DNA of 64,000 nucleotides from Bathynomus jamesi. Lineage: Eukaryota > Arthropoda > Malacostraca > Isopoda > Cirolanidae. Positions 1 to 11,249 of this stretch are shown here, piece by piece (the stretch's first letter is position 1; each line of letters starts with the position of its first letter). The position numbers and the translations under genes are program-made. A model generated the notes under the pieces. It was not told where the DNA came from. It did not search any database and was given only the letters and a program-made list of their open reading frames with translations. The DNA is taken from positions 564,501-628,500 of the forward strand of contig JAJOZX010002572.1 of NCBI GenBank assembly GCA_023014485.1, read 5' to 3'.

Positions 1-106
1 TAGATTTTTTGTAATGTTTGGAGGTACCAAAAGCGTTACCTCACAAAAAATTACCCCACTACATCTATCAATTAGCACACTCGACCTCATTTATGCCAAG
101 TTGCCT

Positions 107-130
107 ACACACACACACACACACACACAC
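107..130. repeat. (CA)n microsatellite
   Basis: About 12 CA units directly abut the 5' end of the 5S-derived SINE that follows. The first 106 bases hold nothing I recognise. Confidence 0.95.
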
Positions 131-357
131 GCGTTGTAGCCATTGTCGTAACACCGCTTCCCGTTGATCAGCGAAGTTAAACGACATTGGGTCTGTGACC
201 GTCACTCTGTGTAGTAATTGGATGGGAGACTGTCCTCCGTGTCCAAATTATGTAGCGACCCGTGGTTCGGATCCCACTTAAAACTGTAGGTCCCCTTCGT
301 CATATGACTTTAGATGTTGCGAATGAGGTTAAACAACCCTAATTATTATTATTATTA
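131..357 (+). mobile_element. 5S rRNA-derived SINE, copy 1
   Basis: The first ~120 bp read like a diverged 5S rRNA gene. An internal-promoter box A region (agcgaagttaa) is followed by a box C-like region (tggatgggagac). The body then continues into a non-5S part containing cgtggttcggatccca, and ends in an (ATT)n tail. The same composite recurs at 14682-14860 and, inverted, at 35359-35557, so it is a dispersed SINE (SINE3-like organisation) and not a 5S gene. This copy has small indels in the 5S part and no clear target duplication, because the 5' side is a CA tract. Confidence 0.85.
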
Positions 358-443
358 TATACAGACAGTGTATATATATATATATATATACACACACACA
401 AAGGAATACAAAGGACACTAAACAGCAATAGATCGGCTGGTCC
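358..443. repeat. TA/CA microsatellite spacer
   Basis: A short (TA)n then (CA)n run separates the SINE tail from the 3' end of the minus-strand LINE. Confidence 0.8.
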
Positions 444-2740
444 CTACGAGGCTGTCTGTTTAAGAAGGAAGGTTAAAAGAGGTGAAAATCTTAAAAGAAA
501 GCAAAGAAATGAGGTTGAAAGGTAGGAAAGAAACTTAAAAGCTAAAGTGAAAAATTGAAAGTACAGAGGAGGGAATGCAAGTGAAAATTCTACAATATTT
601 CTACGCGCTAACAAATGCTTCCAGTTTGGGGCTTCGATCGAATTACTTTGAACTACGCTGGCTGGCAATCCATTCCACAAATTAACTATACGATTGAAGA
701 AAAAATGTTTAGCTTCATTAGAATTAAAATGTTTACCCACTAATTTGAGACCATTACCGCGAGTTCTATCTGCATTCGTAAAAGTGAAATATTTTTTCGA
801 GTCGACATTATCAAAACCTTCAATCATTTTAAACACCTGAATTAAATCTCCTCGAACAGAATTGAACGCAGTATTCCAGGTGGGGCCATACTAAGGAATT
901 GTATAATGTTAGCATTGTTTTCTCCTACTTAAATTCAAACAATCTGCCAATAAATCTCAAGATTCTATTTGCTTTTCTGACTGCTTCGATACATTGCTTA
1001 CTCGGTTTAAGAGTATCGACAACAATAATACCTAAATCTTTCTCTTCCGTAACGCCTGTTAGTGTCTTGTCGCGCATAAAATACTTTTCTTTGACCTTGT
1101 TTCTACTGATATGCAACGTTTAACATTTATCTATATTAAAGTTTATTTGCCAAATTTCCGCTCATTCGAGTAATTTATTAATATCTTCTTGAATCTGCAA
1201 ACGTTCTGCTGCTGATTTTGTTTGTCCCCCCTAGTTTGGTATCATCCGCAAATTTGGAAATTATACTCTTTATTCCCAAGTCGATGTCATTGATATAAAT
1301 AATAAAAAGAACTGGTCCCAGAACTGATCTTTGAGGCACGTCGCTAGTTACACTTTTCTAGTTAGACGCTTTGCCATTAATGACCACGCTTTGTTTACGT
1401 CCACTAAGTCAATTTTCGATCCATTTGAGAACATTACCATCAATTTCGTGAGAATGAAGTTTAGCTAATAATCTTCGATATGGTACTTTATCAAACGCTT
1501 TCTGAAAATCGAAATACTGTATATAATATGTACTGTTTTGCTCTCGTCATATATATTTACAGTATCATTAAAGAAGTCGAGCAAATTAGTAAGACAAGAA
1601 CGATTACGTCGAAAGCCGTGTTGATAATCGTTAATTACTTTATTAATTTCTAAGTGATTAACTATTTTGCCCCGAACGATCGTCTCCATAAGCTTACCAA
1701 CTACTGAAGTCAGGCTGAGAGGACGATAATTTCCCGGAAGCGATTTGTCCCCTTTTTTAAATATTGGCGTAATGTTTACAAGTTTCCAATCGAGCGGAAC
1801 TTCTCCAGACTGTAACGATTTATTAAATATATACAGTATGTGAGAGGAGGAACTATTGCGCAGTTCATTTCTTTAAGTACCTTAAGGAAGAACTTAGCTG
1901 GCCTGGGAGTTTTATTAGGATTAATTTTACCCGTGGCCGAAAGTACTTCGCTTTCACTAATGGTAAAATCGTGAAGCTTTAAATGATCATCACTGAGCAT
2001 GATTACGGGAACGGGAATGTTGTTCATATTTTCGTTAGTGAAGACGGAAGAGAAGAATTTATACAAAACTTCCATCATTCGTAAGTCATCGATCGTAAAT
2101 GTGTTCGTTGTTTTCGCCTATGAGGGGACCATTAGTCCACGAAGCTACTTTTTTATTCCTAACATAATTTTAGAGTTCGTTCATATTCGACTTAATCATA
2201 GTTGCGCTTAATTTTTCTAGTAAGTTTTTTAACTTCGCCTTCTCAATAGCTCGTAAGCATTTTCATCGGACAAATTATTTGATTCTTTAAATTTAAAATA
2301 CGCGTTAAGTTACTTTTAATTTCAGCAATCCACCATTTATTAACAGACCTCGCTAGTCTCTTCTTACGTATTGGGATATTACTCGCTTCTAAACGTTTAA
2401 AATAATTATAAAAAGAAGGCCATATACCATTAATATCATCGTGCGATAGAGCCTCATCCCAATTATGAGTTGAAAGATGCAGTTTCATGTTACGAAATTT
2501 AGCTCTTTTAAAACCCAAAACGTATTCCAGGCTCTCCGAATTATCAACATTAATTTTTATTTCAAATGTTCTCTGCTTATGATCACTGGTGGAGAAGTAG
2601 TCTCGTAGAAAGATATTATTAATTAAGTCTAGGTCTGTACTTAAAACTAAATCTAGAATATTGCGTTTTCTAGTGGGTTCCTTGACCATCTGAAAAAGTG
2701 AACTTTCGAACAAACCCTTGTACAGTCGGCGACCGAAATA
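444..2740 (-). pseudogene. Decayed CR1-like LINE (endonuclease end and RT)
   Basis: Broken minus-strand frames read, from high to low coordinates, as follows. First comes an endonuclease tail (2773-2243, with KEPTRKRNILDLVLSTD typical of the APE-endonuclease C-terminus). Next is the start of the RT (2078-1776), then RT palm (1689-1465, QHGFRRNRSCLTNLLDFF), the connection region (1116-925, VTEEKDLGIIV) and the C-terminal FNRIVNLWNGLPASVVQ block (836-444). The order matches CR1-group ORF2. Many frameshifts and stops make it long dead. The 5' part is missing, cut at the mariner derivative at 2747. Confidence 0.85.
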
Positions 2741-2746
2741 TATATA

Positions 2747-3473
2747 CAGGGTGGGCCGAAAGTCTGGATCCATAGGAAAATATTTATTTTAATACATAAA
2801 TTACAACAAATGGTAAATACTTAAAATGAATATCAACTTTAACTCGTAAATGCGTAGCCGTGATACTGTACAGTAGTTCGTACTCCAGTATAAATACTCA
2901 AATACTTTTTTTATTTCAGCCCAGAAATGGCTTCGAATCTAACAACAGAAGACCGGGTAGAACTTGTGCTCATGTACGCAAGACAGGGCGCTACACACAG
3001 AGAAGTTGCTACCGAATTCAAAAAATCATCCTGATAAGCATCCAGTAACACATGCGGCTGTTGGCAAGTTGTTTAAACGTTTCAAAGAAACAGGAAGTGT
3101 ACATGATCGACGGCGTTCTGGTCGTCCAAAAACTGCAACTGATGAAAATATCTGCAATGGTATTTGAAACTTTAACGAATAGTCCAGTAAAGTCAACAAG
3201 AAGATTATCAAATGAAACACGCATCTCGAGACGTCAATTCGAAGAATTATTAAAAATCATAAATTCCATCCCTAAGTGTCTCGATGTCAGAGGCCGCCAA
3301 TTTGAGCATTTGTTATAATTTGTTGTTTATACTGGAGTACGAACCACTGTACAGTATCACGGATACGCATTTACGAGTTAAAGTTGATATTCATTTTAAG
3401 TATTTACCATTTGTTGTAATTTATGTATTAAAATAAATATTTTCCTATGGATCCAGACTTTCGGCCCACCCTG
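2747..3473 (+). mobile_element. Tc1/mariner-type deletion derivative with HTH only
   Basis: A 727-bp element has inverted termini beginning cagggtgggccgaaagtct. The arms pair for roughly 140 bp and include the ta preceding the left end. Inside, an N-terminal helix-turn-helix region starts at the ATG near 2928 (MASNLTTEDRVELVLMYARQ). After a frameshift it continues as a second HTH with RRSGRPKTAT. The whole catalytic domain is absent. The termini resemble those of the DD41D element at 36088, which keeps only the catalytic half, so the two are probably deletion products of related families. It sits at the 5' edge of the truncated LINE. Confidence 0.85.
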
Positions 3474-4019
3474 TGATATATAATATATATTGGTGGAATG
3501 TCCAAATAGCGGAAATAATAAAAAAATTAACAATAAAATTAAAAATTAATATTAACTGTAGTGATGTTAAGTGACACAAAAAACAAAACACTGAATTGAA
3601 TATTTTATTGAATTGAATAACCTTTATTGATAAAGTAAATACAATTTTACGACGTTTTTGTTACGATAATTTTAACATAAATAATTTTGAAATTGAACTA
3701 TTTATTTTCTTTAATTTTAGGTTTTACTGGGCTCTCAATTAAAAATGGAGGGGTAGTTATTTTTTTATTATTAATTAATAATATATAAATCGTGAATAAG
3801 AATTATTAATTAGAGTATATATTAATCTTAAGTTATTATTATTATAGATAGAAAAACAAATACAAAGTCATTATTGAAGGTGTGGTACCAGTACTATACA
3901 AAGAAATCAATATTAAACATGAAAGATGAAAAATTACGAGTAATGTACATTTAATCCTGGATTACGCACGAGAAATGAATAAATAATAGTAATTTACATT
4001 TAATTCTAGATTTTTATTA
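3474..4019. other. AT-rich spacer
   Basis: Strongly AT-rich, with TA and ATT runs and no frame, TIR or SINE that I can identify. Part may be 3' UTR of the minus-strand LINE that follows. Confidence 0.5.
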
Positions 4020-4972
4020 GTATTCCATTATTAATCGAGATTTCAACTTGGTTTTAAACGAATTTACATTCACAATATTTTTTATATCAGCATTTAAGTC
4101 ATTCCGTAGTTTCAGACCAATGAAAATGGGTAATTTTTGAAATGAAGACAGTCTAAATCCTTAAGCTATTTTTGATCTGATATGAGTGGATTTCTTGATG
4201 AATTACAAAATATTTATTTACCCATTGTAAGTTAATGATTTTGTTCTTACACTTGTAATTAAAAACAAAATGTGCTAATTTGATTACATCTTTGAGTTTC
4301 AGTAGTTTTATCTCTAAATAAATAATGCACTAGAATGAGCGAGGAAATCAGCATCAGATAATAACCTTATTGCTCGTTTTTGGATGATAAAGATACTGTT
4401 TAAAGCGTTGTTAACGGAGTTTCCAAAAACAAGAGTACAGTACGTTATATAAGGAAGAATAAGAGTATGATACAGAGTTAATCAAACCTGCTTAGGGACT
4501 ACATGTCTAAGTTTGAACATTATAGCAACGTTCCTTGAAATCTTTTTTGAGGTAAAATTTACATGATCACTCAACGCAAATTCTTGTTCAGCATTACACT
4601 AAGAAAGTTTGTTGCAATACACTCATTTACAGCTATTTCATCACCATTTAGTAAATCAAGGTACACATTTCGTTTATTAGTAAAAATCATGAAATTTGTT
4701 TTACTGGTATTTAGGAAGGGTTTATTGGTGGTCAACCATTTCATTACATTGATAAATTCTGATTTAAATATATTCTTAGCTGAATTAACATTTTTGCAAG
4801 AAAAGGACACAGTTCCATCATCTGCAAACATTATGAAGTTAAGCATGTCAGATGAGTGGAAGGTCATTTATATACAGGGTGTACATAAAGTCAGGATCTA
4901 TTTTTGTGAAGCACTTGGAAATTATATGGAATTCAATCATAAAATGATAAAGTGGTAACATTTATTAAATAA

Positions 4973-5365
4973 TTAAGAGTAGGATTCGACGTGACGCCCA
5001 TCAGTATCCCTGCATAGCTCAAATCGTTCCGCAGCATTTCTAAACACATTCTGGAGCATTTGCGGGGTTATGTTATCTGCAGCAGTTCGTATACGTGTAC
5101 GTAAGTTTTCAAGACTCGTAATCTTCGTCTGATAGACGTGCGATTTGATAAAGCCCCATGCAAAGAAATCTAAAGGGGTTAAATCTGGTGATCTCGCTGG
5201 CCAAGGTCTGTTGCTTCCGCGTCCGATCCAGCGATTTGGAAAACGTCCATTTAGATAATCCTGAACAATTTTGGCATAGTGACAAGGAGCACCATCATGT
5301 TGATAGACGACGGTACTAACAATCCTATCCCCGTCGTCTATCAACATGATGGTGCTCCTTGTCAC
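4973..5365 (-). pseudogene. DD41D transposase C-terminal half (minus arm)
   Basis: Mirror image of the plus-arm fragment, with the same HDGAP and TPLDF motifs and a DGRHVESYS C-terminus. It overlaps the plus-arm frame across the loop. Confidence 0.85.
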
Positions 5366-5671
5366 TATGCCAAAATTGTTCAGGATTATCTAAATGGACG
5401 TTTTCCAAATCGCTGGATCGGACGCGGAAGCAACAGACCTTGGCCAGCGAGATCACCAGATTTAACCCCTTTAGATTTCTTTGCATGGGGCTTTATCAAA
5501 TCGCACGTCTATCAGACGAAGATTACGAGTCTTGAAAACTTACGTACACGTATACGAACTGCTGCAGATAACATAACCCCGCAAATGCTCCAGAATGTGT
5601 TTAGAAATGCTGCGGAACGATTTGAGCTGTGCAGGGATACTGATGGGCGTCACATCAAATCCTACTCTTAA
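5279..5671 (+). pseudogene. DD41D transposase C-terminal half (plus arm)
   Basis: The frame carries YQHDGAPCHYA (second catalytic D) and SPDLTPLDFFAWG (third D), with 41 residues between them by my count, placing it in the DD41D group of Tc1/mariner transposases. The frame starts inside the palindrome loop, so its first residues are junk. The minus arm (4973-5365) encodes the same segment. With no HTH and no first D it cannot be active. Confidence 0.85.
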
Positions 5672-7191
5672 TTATTTAATAAATGTTACCACTTTATCAT
5701 TTTATGATTGAATTCCATATAATTTCCAAGTGCTTCACAAAAATAGATCCTGACTTTATGTACACCCTGTATAATAAAAATAACAGTGGACCCAAGACTG
5801 AGTTCTGTGGTACACCATGTTTGACAAGCGTTTTAGTTGAGCAGACCTTATTTACTGAACAAATATGAGTGCGGAGGATGAGATGTTGGAGAAGCATGGC
5901 ATACCAAGAGTGAGTGATAATTCGTGTAGGCTGAAAGGATTATGCAGTGGGAGAAAGCTGTGTGTAACGAATGCATTTTTTAATCATAAAGGAGTACATA
6001 AGTATACCTGATATAAAACAAATAATATACATGATGAGAGAATTCTGATAGACTATGTGCTCGTGAAAAGAAATATGCTGAAAGAAGTATGTGGCACGTG
6101 TAGCGCGAAGTATGAATGGGGGTGTCTCTGACCACATGATAGTTCTGTGTAAAGCGAGGTTGTGTAGAGAGTGGAAAAAAGTGAGTGGAAAAAAAGTGGG
6201 TCACGAAAGCATTCGAGTGGAAAGTTAATAGTGACAGAGGTAGCGGCTGTGTATGGTAACAGAGTGCATGATGAATTGAGTGTAAATAATGTGGAATGAT
6301 GTGAGATGTAGAATGTGTACCAGGAATGTTTGATTAGGAATGCAAGGATTGTGTGTGAGGTTGCTAAGACAGGTGCGAAGAAGAGGGCAATAGCGTGGCG
6401 GGATACCGAGGTTGCGTCAGCGGTTGAGGATAAACGGAGGAAGTAGTTGTTGTGTGCAGAGGGTAACTATGATAGAGAAGAAAGTCGAAGAAGAAAGAGC
6501 GTGCATGAAGAGGACAAAAGAAGAATGAAGAGACTAGTGCAGAGGAAGAAACGGAATAATTAATGTGTTTGGAAGGAGGATGAATGAAAATTATGTAGAA
6601 AAAAGAAAGTTGTTCTGAAAGGAAGTGTGGAAGTACAGAAATGAAACTAAGAAAGTAAGTTTGAGAGTAAGGGATGGAAATGGAAGAATGCTCACAGCGA
6701 ATGTGGATCTACGGAATAGATGGAAGGAATATTTTGAGGCTTTGACGGGTGGAAGAGATGAGAGGAATGCAAATACAGTATAAATATGATGGGATTTTGG
6801 TAGTGTGAGGCCATATGACAGAATACCTGAGAACATAACCATGGGTAAAATGAAAGCGGCAGTTTGTAAACTGGAAAAATGGAAAAGTGGCAGGGGGAGT
6901 TGAAATGTATGGGAAAATGATTAAGTATGGGGGTTCAAAAGGGTTAGAGTGGTTGTGGTTTGTATGTCAGAGCGCATGGACAAATGGGAATGTGCCTGAA
7001 GACTGGAAGAAAACATTACTTCTTCTATTGTACAAAATGAAAGGTGAAAAGGAGTGAATGTAAGAACCACAGAGGTGTAAGTCTTTTGAATGTGGTGGGG
7101 AAGGTGTATGGTAGAATAGTGATAAAACGAGTTCGTGGTATTACAGAATGCTTGGTGAGCAATCGGCGAAGAATGTTCCGAGGTGGAAGAG

Positions 7192-7696
7192 CTAGAGGAG
7201 GGAGACCCCACCCCCCCACCCCCAAGCCTCAGAAAGGATTTTGTCGGAAAATTTCTCCCTCTGTCGGAAAATTCACAAGTTGTATTTGTACTTAAAAGAA
7301 GAACTCCAATTAATTTGTACGTGTTTTCAATATATGGCTGTTGTAGCCACATTATTTTTCTCCATTCTGTTATGCTGGGCAGTATAATATAGTATAATGT
7401 TGCAAATTTTCTGGTCCATTGTTACACAAAGTGCATTGTTTGTTTTCCCTTGTTAATCATTTTCTTTCATTTAATGGTAGTGTATGCTGTTTTTGTATTG
7501 CATTACTGAATACTGATGCAGGTATGTTATCATATATGTGTTCCTTGCACTTATTAGAGTCTTTGTATTGCCTGTAAATTGTTATGCTTGATGAGATAGA
7601 TGATTGATAAACGGTATCTTTGTCACGCCCGTTTGTCGAAAAATTTTGTCCTTTGCCCCCCACCCCCCCACATCAAAAATTTCTAGCTACGCACAT
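7192..7696. mobile_element. 505-bp insertion with 9-bp target duplication
   Basis: The host LINE frame is interrupted exactly between two copies of gtggaagag (7183-7191 and 7697-7705). Removing one copy plus the insert restores the RT reading RGGRGYVNQMF. The insert has C-rich runs near both ends and GTCGGAAAA-type repeats internally, with no convincing TIR and no coding frame. The TSD could be 8 or 9 bp. Class unknown; a hAT-like MITE is possible because the 3' end reads gctagctac-like on its complement. Confidence 0.75.
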
Positions 7697-8118
7697 GTGG
7701 AAGAGGCTATGTGAATCAAATGTTCGCAGTGAAATAAGTGATTGAGAAAGCATGTGAAAAGGATTGCAAGGTATACATTGCTTTTGTGGATCTTGAGAAA
7801 GCGTATGGCGTAAGTTGAGAAGTATTGTGGTAGGTATTGAGTATGTATGGAGTTGGTGGTAGACTCATGAATGCGGTGAAGTGTTTATGTGGTGGAAGTA
7901 GTGCATGTGTGGGAGTAAATAGAGAGCTGTGTGAATGGTTTGATATAAATGCTGATGTACGTCAAGGATGTGTAATGTCTCCCTGACTGTTCAGTCTATT
8001 TGTGGATGGAGTGATAAGAACGGTGAAAGTGCGACTGTTAGAAAGAGGATTGAATTTGGTTGTGTGATGGGAATAGGTGGGGGTCTGTCGAATCTGTTGT
8101 ATGCGAATGATGCTGTGC

Positions 8119-8475
8119 TATTTTTTAAATTTTTTTAGGCAGGAAGGAGGGGCCAAGGATGAATGCGCGCAAAAACGCCTCCCCCCACCCCACTAAAAAA
8201 AAGAAGAAGAAGAAGAAGAGAGTCAAAATCAAAGTCCAGGGTTTTCGAGATGCCTGGACACTCTGCGTTTGAAAGATTGGAGGTCATAAACATAGGGAAA
8301 GATGGAGTGAGAAAGATTGTTCCCAGAGTTCACCGGTTGAGCAGATGAAAGATTAAAAATACCGATTAACCCTTGCGTTAGAGAGTTGGACACAAAAGGA
8401 ATGAGAATGTGTCGAAAGTCTGGTACTGCGTGCTCTTCTTGAAGGAGGTATGCAGTTAGAGAGTTCAGAAGAGTA
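8119..8475 (-). mobile_element. 3' end of jockey-like LINE (same family as 60595-63250)
   Basis: On the minus strand this reads as the extreme RT C-terminus (8561-8229: AQPVNSGNNLSHSIFP, then SFKRRVSRHLENPGL). A CT-rich 3' UTR and a final A/T-rich tail at 8119-8135 follow. Matching sequence occurs at 60595-60930 (minus) and 40120-40470 (plus). It is a 5'-truncated insertion that interrupts the plus-strand LINE between its catalytic box and its thumb. Confidence 0.8.
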
Positions 8476-9440
8476 GTGAGTGAGTGTAATATGCAAAAGG
8501 ATGTTAAGAGTTTTATGGCGGTGTGAAAGAGATTATTGAAAGTGACTGTGGGTAAAAGCAAATTGATGACTGTGGAAAGTGAGAGAAATTCGGACCGTCA
8601 TGTGGTGGTAAATGGTGAAACACGAGAGGTGGTAGAATCTTTTAAGTATTTGAGATGTGTTTTGAGCAAAAGAGGTACGAGTGTGGGTGAAGTTAATAGT
8701 AGAGTGAATCAAAGAAGAAAGGAGGTGAAAGCGGTTGTGTGGAAGCGGAGACTGGTTAAAGATGCTGCGAGATGTTTACATGAAGGTGTGTTTGTGTCAG
8801 TACCAACACTTTTGTGTGGGTGTAAAACATTGACATAACATGAGAGGGAAGAGTCAAGCGTAAGATAATACTAAGATGGATAACCTGAGAAGTATGTGTG
8901 GCGTGCGCCGGATTGACAGAATGAAAAATCGGGTGGTCCTGAATAGATACAGTGTTCAGAAGTGAGTGAAAATGAAAAATTGAGGAAAGTGTGTTAAGGT
9001 GGTTTGGCAATGTTGAAAGAATGGAAGATGACAGAGTTGTGAAAAGAGTACACAAGAGTGCTTGCGAAGGTAGAAGAAAGAAAGGAAGGCCGAGAAGAAG
9101 ATGGATGAATATGATGAATGATTGTGTGAGTAAACGTGGACTTGATTTAGGTGATGTACGAGAAGTGGAATGGAGGAGGTTTGTTAGAGGTATGAAACTT
9201 CGGAACTCTGTCTCTTTTAGTTTTGACAAAGCCTGAAAGCACCACCACGTTAGGCGTATGAAGCGCTGCAGGTGTGAAATTTAGCCCTGTGGAAGTGAGG
9301 TGCTGGTTCATCAGGATACCGGTGTGAATGAACGTGTATGGTTTAGTTTCTAACTTTTTCTTTCTCATTACCTTCTTTATTTTATATCCGAGCCGCCTGC
9401 CTTCTCATCCCAGCTCATTTGGGAAATTGATAATATAGTA

Positions 9441-10823
9441 AGGGTGTCAGGAAATGATTGCCCCCCCCCCTGTACAGAAGAAACTGAAAGGAATAGAAAA
9501 AAACAGACAAAACCACGCGAAAGAGCGTTTAATTTTGAATAAAAAACACTTGTTTTAATATCGGGTGTTGCCCTCATTTGCAGCTCTGACGGCCATTAAT
9601 CGACGGGGGTATGATCCCAGAAGTGTCTCAAAGAGATCGGTATCATGACTCATTTCTTCAAGGACTTCGTTGATCTTTGCAATCATAATTTCTGTTGAAT
9701 ACCGATTCTGAATGGGTTGTTCCAGCATTAAGGACTCCACCCGATCCTTCATGATGGACCCGACATGTTCACAGACATTAAGATCGGGAGAATTGCCAGT
9801 CCATTCATTATTTCCGAAAAAATCAATGTTATTGTCCCTAAGCAGTTGTTGAGTCGCAAGTGCTTTCATACAGGGGGCTTTGTCGCGAAGAAAGGTTGCC
9901 TGTTCAACATCCAAAACACACTCGGGGTCTTTCAAAAACGGAATTACATGTTGGGCTAAAATTACATTTCGAAAATAAGGCCCATCCCAACTGGTTCCTC
10001 TTGGTTTGATAACCCAGATGAGCTTCCGAATAGAGAACATAATGAAAACACCCACACATGCTGGATTTTTTACTATTTCTCGATACTTCTGGTCGTCTGG
10101 GACTTCATCAGGAGTTGTTGCCCAAACCCGATCATTCTGAAAATTTGGTTTTCTGGAGACATAAACGAAGAATTCATCGCTGACAACCAAGTGAAGGAAA
10201 TCGTCTTCCGTCCATTCCTCAAGATAATCACAAAACCATAGCCGATCTTCAATATTAAGATCACTCTTCCGTGGCTTAGCTATTTCATGCCAAGCACTCA
10301 AGCCTTGGCGAACTCGAAATTGATGCACAAGTTGCCGATTGACTATCTTACCACGACGGATAAGTATCTCTTTCGCTACCTCAGAGCAGCTTCTTCTTTC
10401 GGCGCCGTGATATAGCAAGCACAATGTCTTTCGATTCTTGAGATAATTTCTCCGGTCTTCCTCCTCGAAATTCTGTTTCACAATCTTCAGGATTCTTATT
10501 CCAATTCCTTTTGACAAAGTCTTCTGATCTTTTTAATCTCTCAGCCACCCAGTGTCGAGTTATGAAAGTTGCACCAGCTTCCTTTGCTTCACGAAATGTG
10601 ACAGCTCGAATGCGGTCAAGAACTCGCTTTTTCTCTGAATCGTTCAAAATAGATGATGCCATGGTTTCTGTGGGGAAAAAAATGGTAAGAATTAAAATCA
10701 CAGGAATAGAATATAATGGTTTTTATTCAGATTTTAACGCTCTTTCAAGTGGTCTCGCCGGTTTTTATCTATCTCTTCTAGTTTTTGCTCTACAGGGGGG
10801 GGGCAATCATTTCCTGACACCCG
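9441..10823 (-). mobile_element. DD37E Tc1/mariner transposon, nearly complete
   Basis: A 1383-bp element is flanked by TA. Its ends read agggtgtcaggaaatgattg on the left and the complement on the right, followed by C/G runs. The inverted repeats extend imperfectly for ~100 bp (both contain gaaagagcgtt). It encodes one transposase on the minus strand. It lies just beyond the 3' end of the plus-strand LINE and is the most complete Tc1/mariner copy in the window. Confidence 0.92.
9555..10662 (-). pseudogene. DD37E transposase with one frameshift
   Basis: The start is taken at the ATG at 10662 (MASSILNDSEKKR), because the longer upstream frame runs into the TIR. The N-terminal part contains a helix-turn-helix and a GGRPEKLS linker. 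Near 10385-10395 the frame changes (from SRRRKKKLL to RRSCSEVAKEI), consistent with a single 1-nt indel. The catalytic part keeps VVSDEFFVYV (first D), FLRDKAPCMKA (second D) and NSPDLNVCEHVGSIMKDR (E). I count 37 residues between the second D and the E, giving DD37E. The expected length of about 365 aa is intact apart from the indel. This spacing is known from ITmD37E elements of insects. Confidence 0.85.
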
Positions 10824-11249
10824 TATATACAGTACAGTAGGCTATATATTCGGGTGGTCCAAAAAAATGAAAATGAAAAACATATTTCTCATGACATTTG
10901 TCCATACTGTATTCTACAACCACTAACGATATTGGAAATAAAAAACTGGATCGATTCGTGCATATTTAGACGTGGCGCAACTCGAAGCCTTACTATCATT
11001 ATACAGTTTGGGGTGGCAAAATTCTTCAAACTTGCGCCACCCTTAAATATTAATACATTTAGCTCAAAATCTAGTATGATGTCTTTTTCCATATATACAA
11101 TAGGAAAATGCACCAGGAGCTCTTATTTGTGCATTTTAATCTTTTACCATATATGTGTGGCTCACCTTTCAACCTCTCAAATGTTCCGCGCGATGATTCC
11201 TCATTTCACGAAGGTCAAGTTTGTCGCCCCTCCTCTCGAGTTGGCCTGG

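Larger units (their letters stand above)
4875..5769. mobile_element. Palindromic DD41D mariner made of two 3' halves
   Basis: An 895-bp near-perfect palindrome is centred on about 5322 with a non-pairing loop of ~17 nt. Both ends are cagggtgtacataaagtcag, flanked by TA. Each arm carries the same C-terminal transposase half (about 130 codons), 5279-5671 on plus and 4973-5365 on minus. The arms differ at only a few bases (for example RHVESYS versus RHIKSYS). The transposase N-terminus and the first catalytic D are absent from both arms, so it is non-autonomous. Confidence 0.92.
4020..5866 (-). pseudogene. Jockey-like LINE RT, split by a mariner palindrome
   Basis: At 5897-5770 the minus strand reads KHGVPQNSVLGPLLFLLY, the RT segment just before the catalytic box. 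It resumes at 4867 with FIMFADDGTVSF (FADD catalytic box), WLTTNKPFLNTSKTNFMIF, and then a decayed C-terminus down to about 4020 with PYITYCTLVFGN-like and IHSYQ-like remnants. The element at 4875-5769 therefore landed inside the RT coding region. The 5' half of the LINE is missing: at 5866 it abuts, head to head, a different plus-strand LINE. There are many stops, so it is a dead copy. Confidence 0.8.
5867..9440 (+). pseudogene. Decayed non-LTR retrotransposon (RTE/BovB-like or related)
   Basis: Plus-strand fragments run in LINE order. Endonuclease pieces come first (near 5868, KLCVTNAFFNHKGVHKYT; near 6110, GGVSDHMIVLCKARL). A basic linker (6360-6560) and pre-RT WKEYFEALTGG (6720) follow. 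The RT includes RGGRGYVNQMFAVK, which is restored once the 7192-7696 insertion is removed, and LLYANDAVLFF near the catalytic box at 8100. The thumb (8536-8838, GKSKLMTVE, VVESFKYLRCVLS) and the terminal RWFGNVERMEDDRVVKRV and GRPRRRWMN motifs (8991-9236) close it. The clade is inferred from these motifs. There are many stops. 9237-9440 is probably 3' UTR. Confidence 0.8.

Noticed and set aside
131..250. Functional 5S rRNA gene
   Set aside because: The 5S-like part has indels, continues into a conserved non-5S body, and recurs with target duplications. It is a SINE head.
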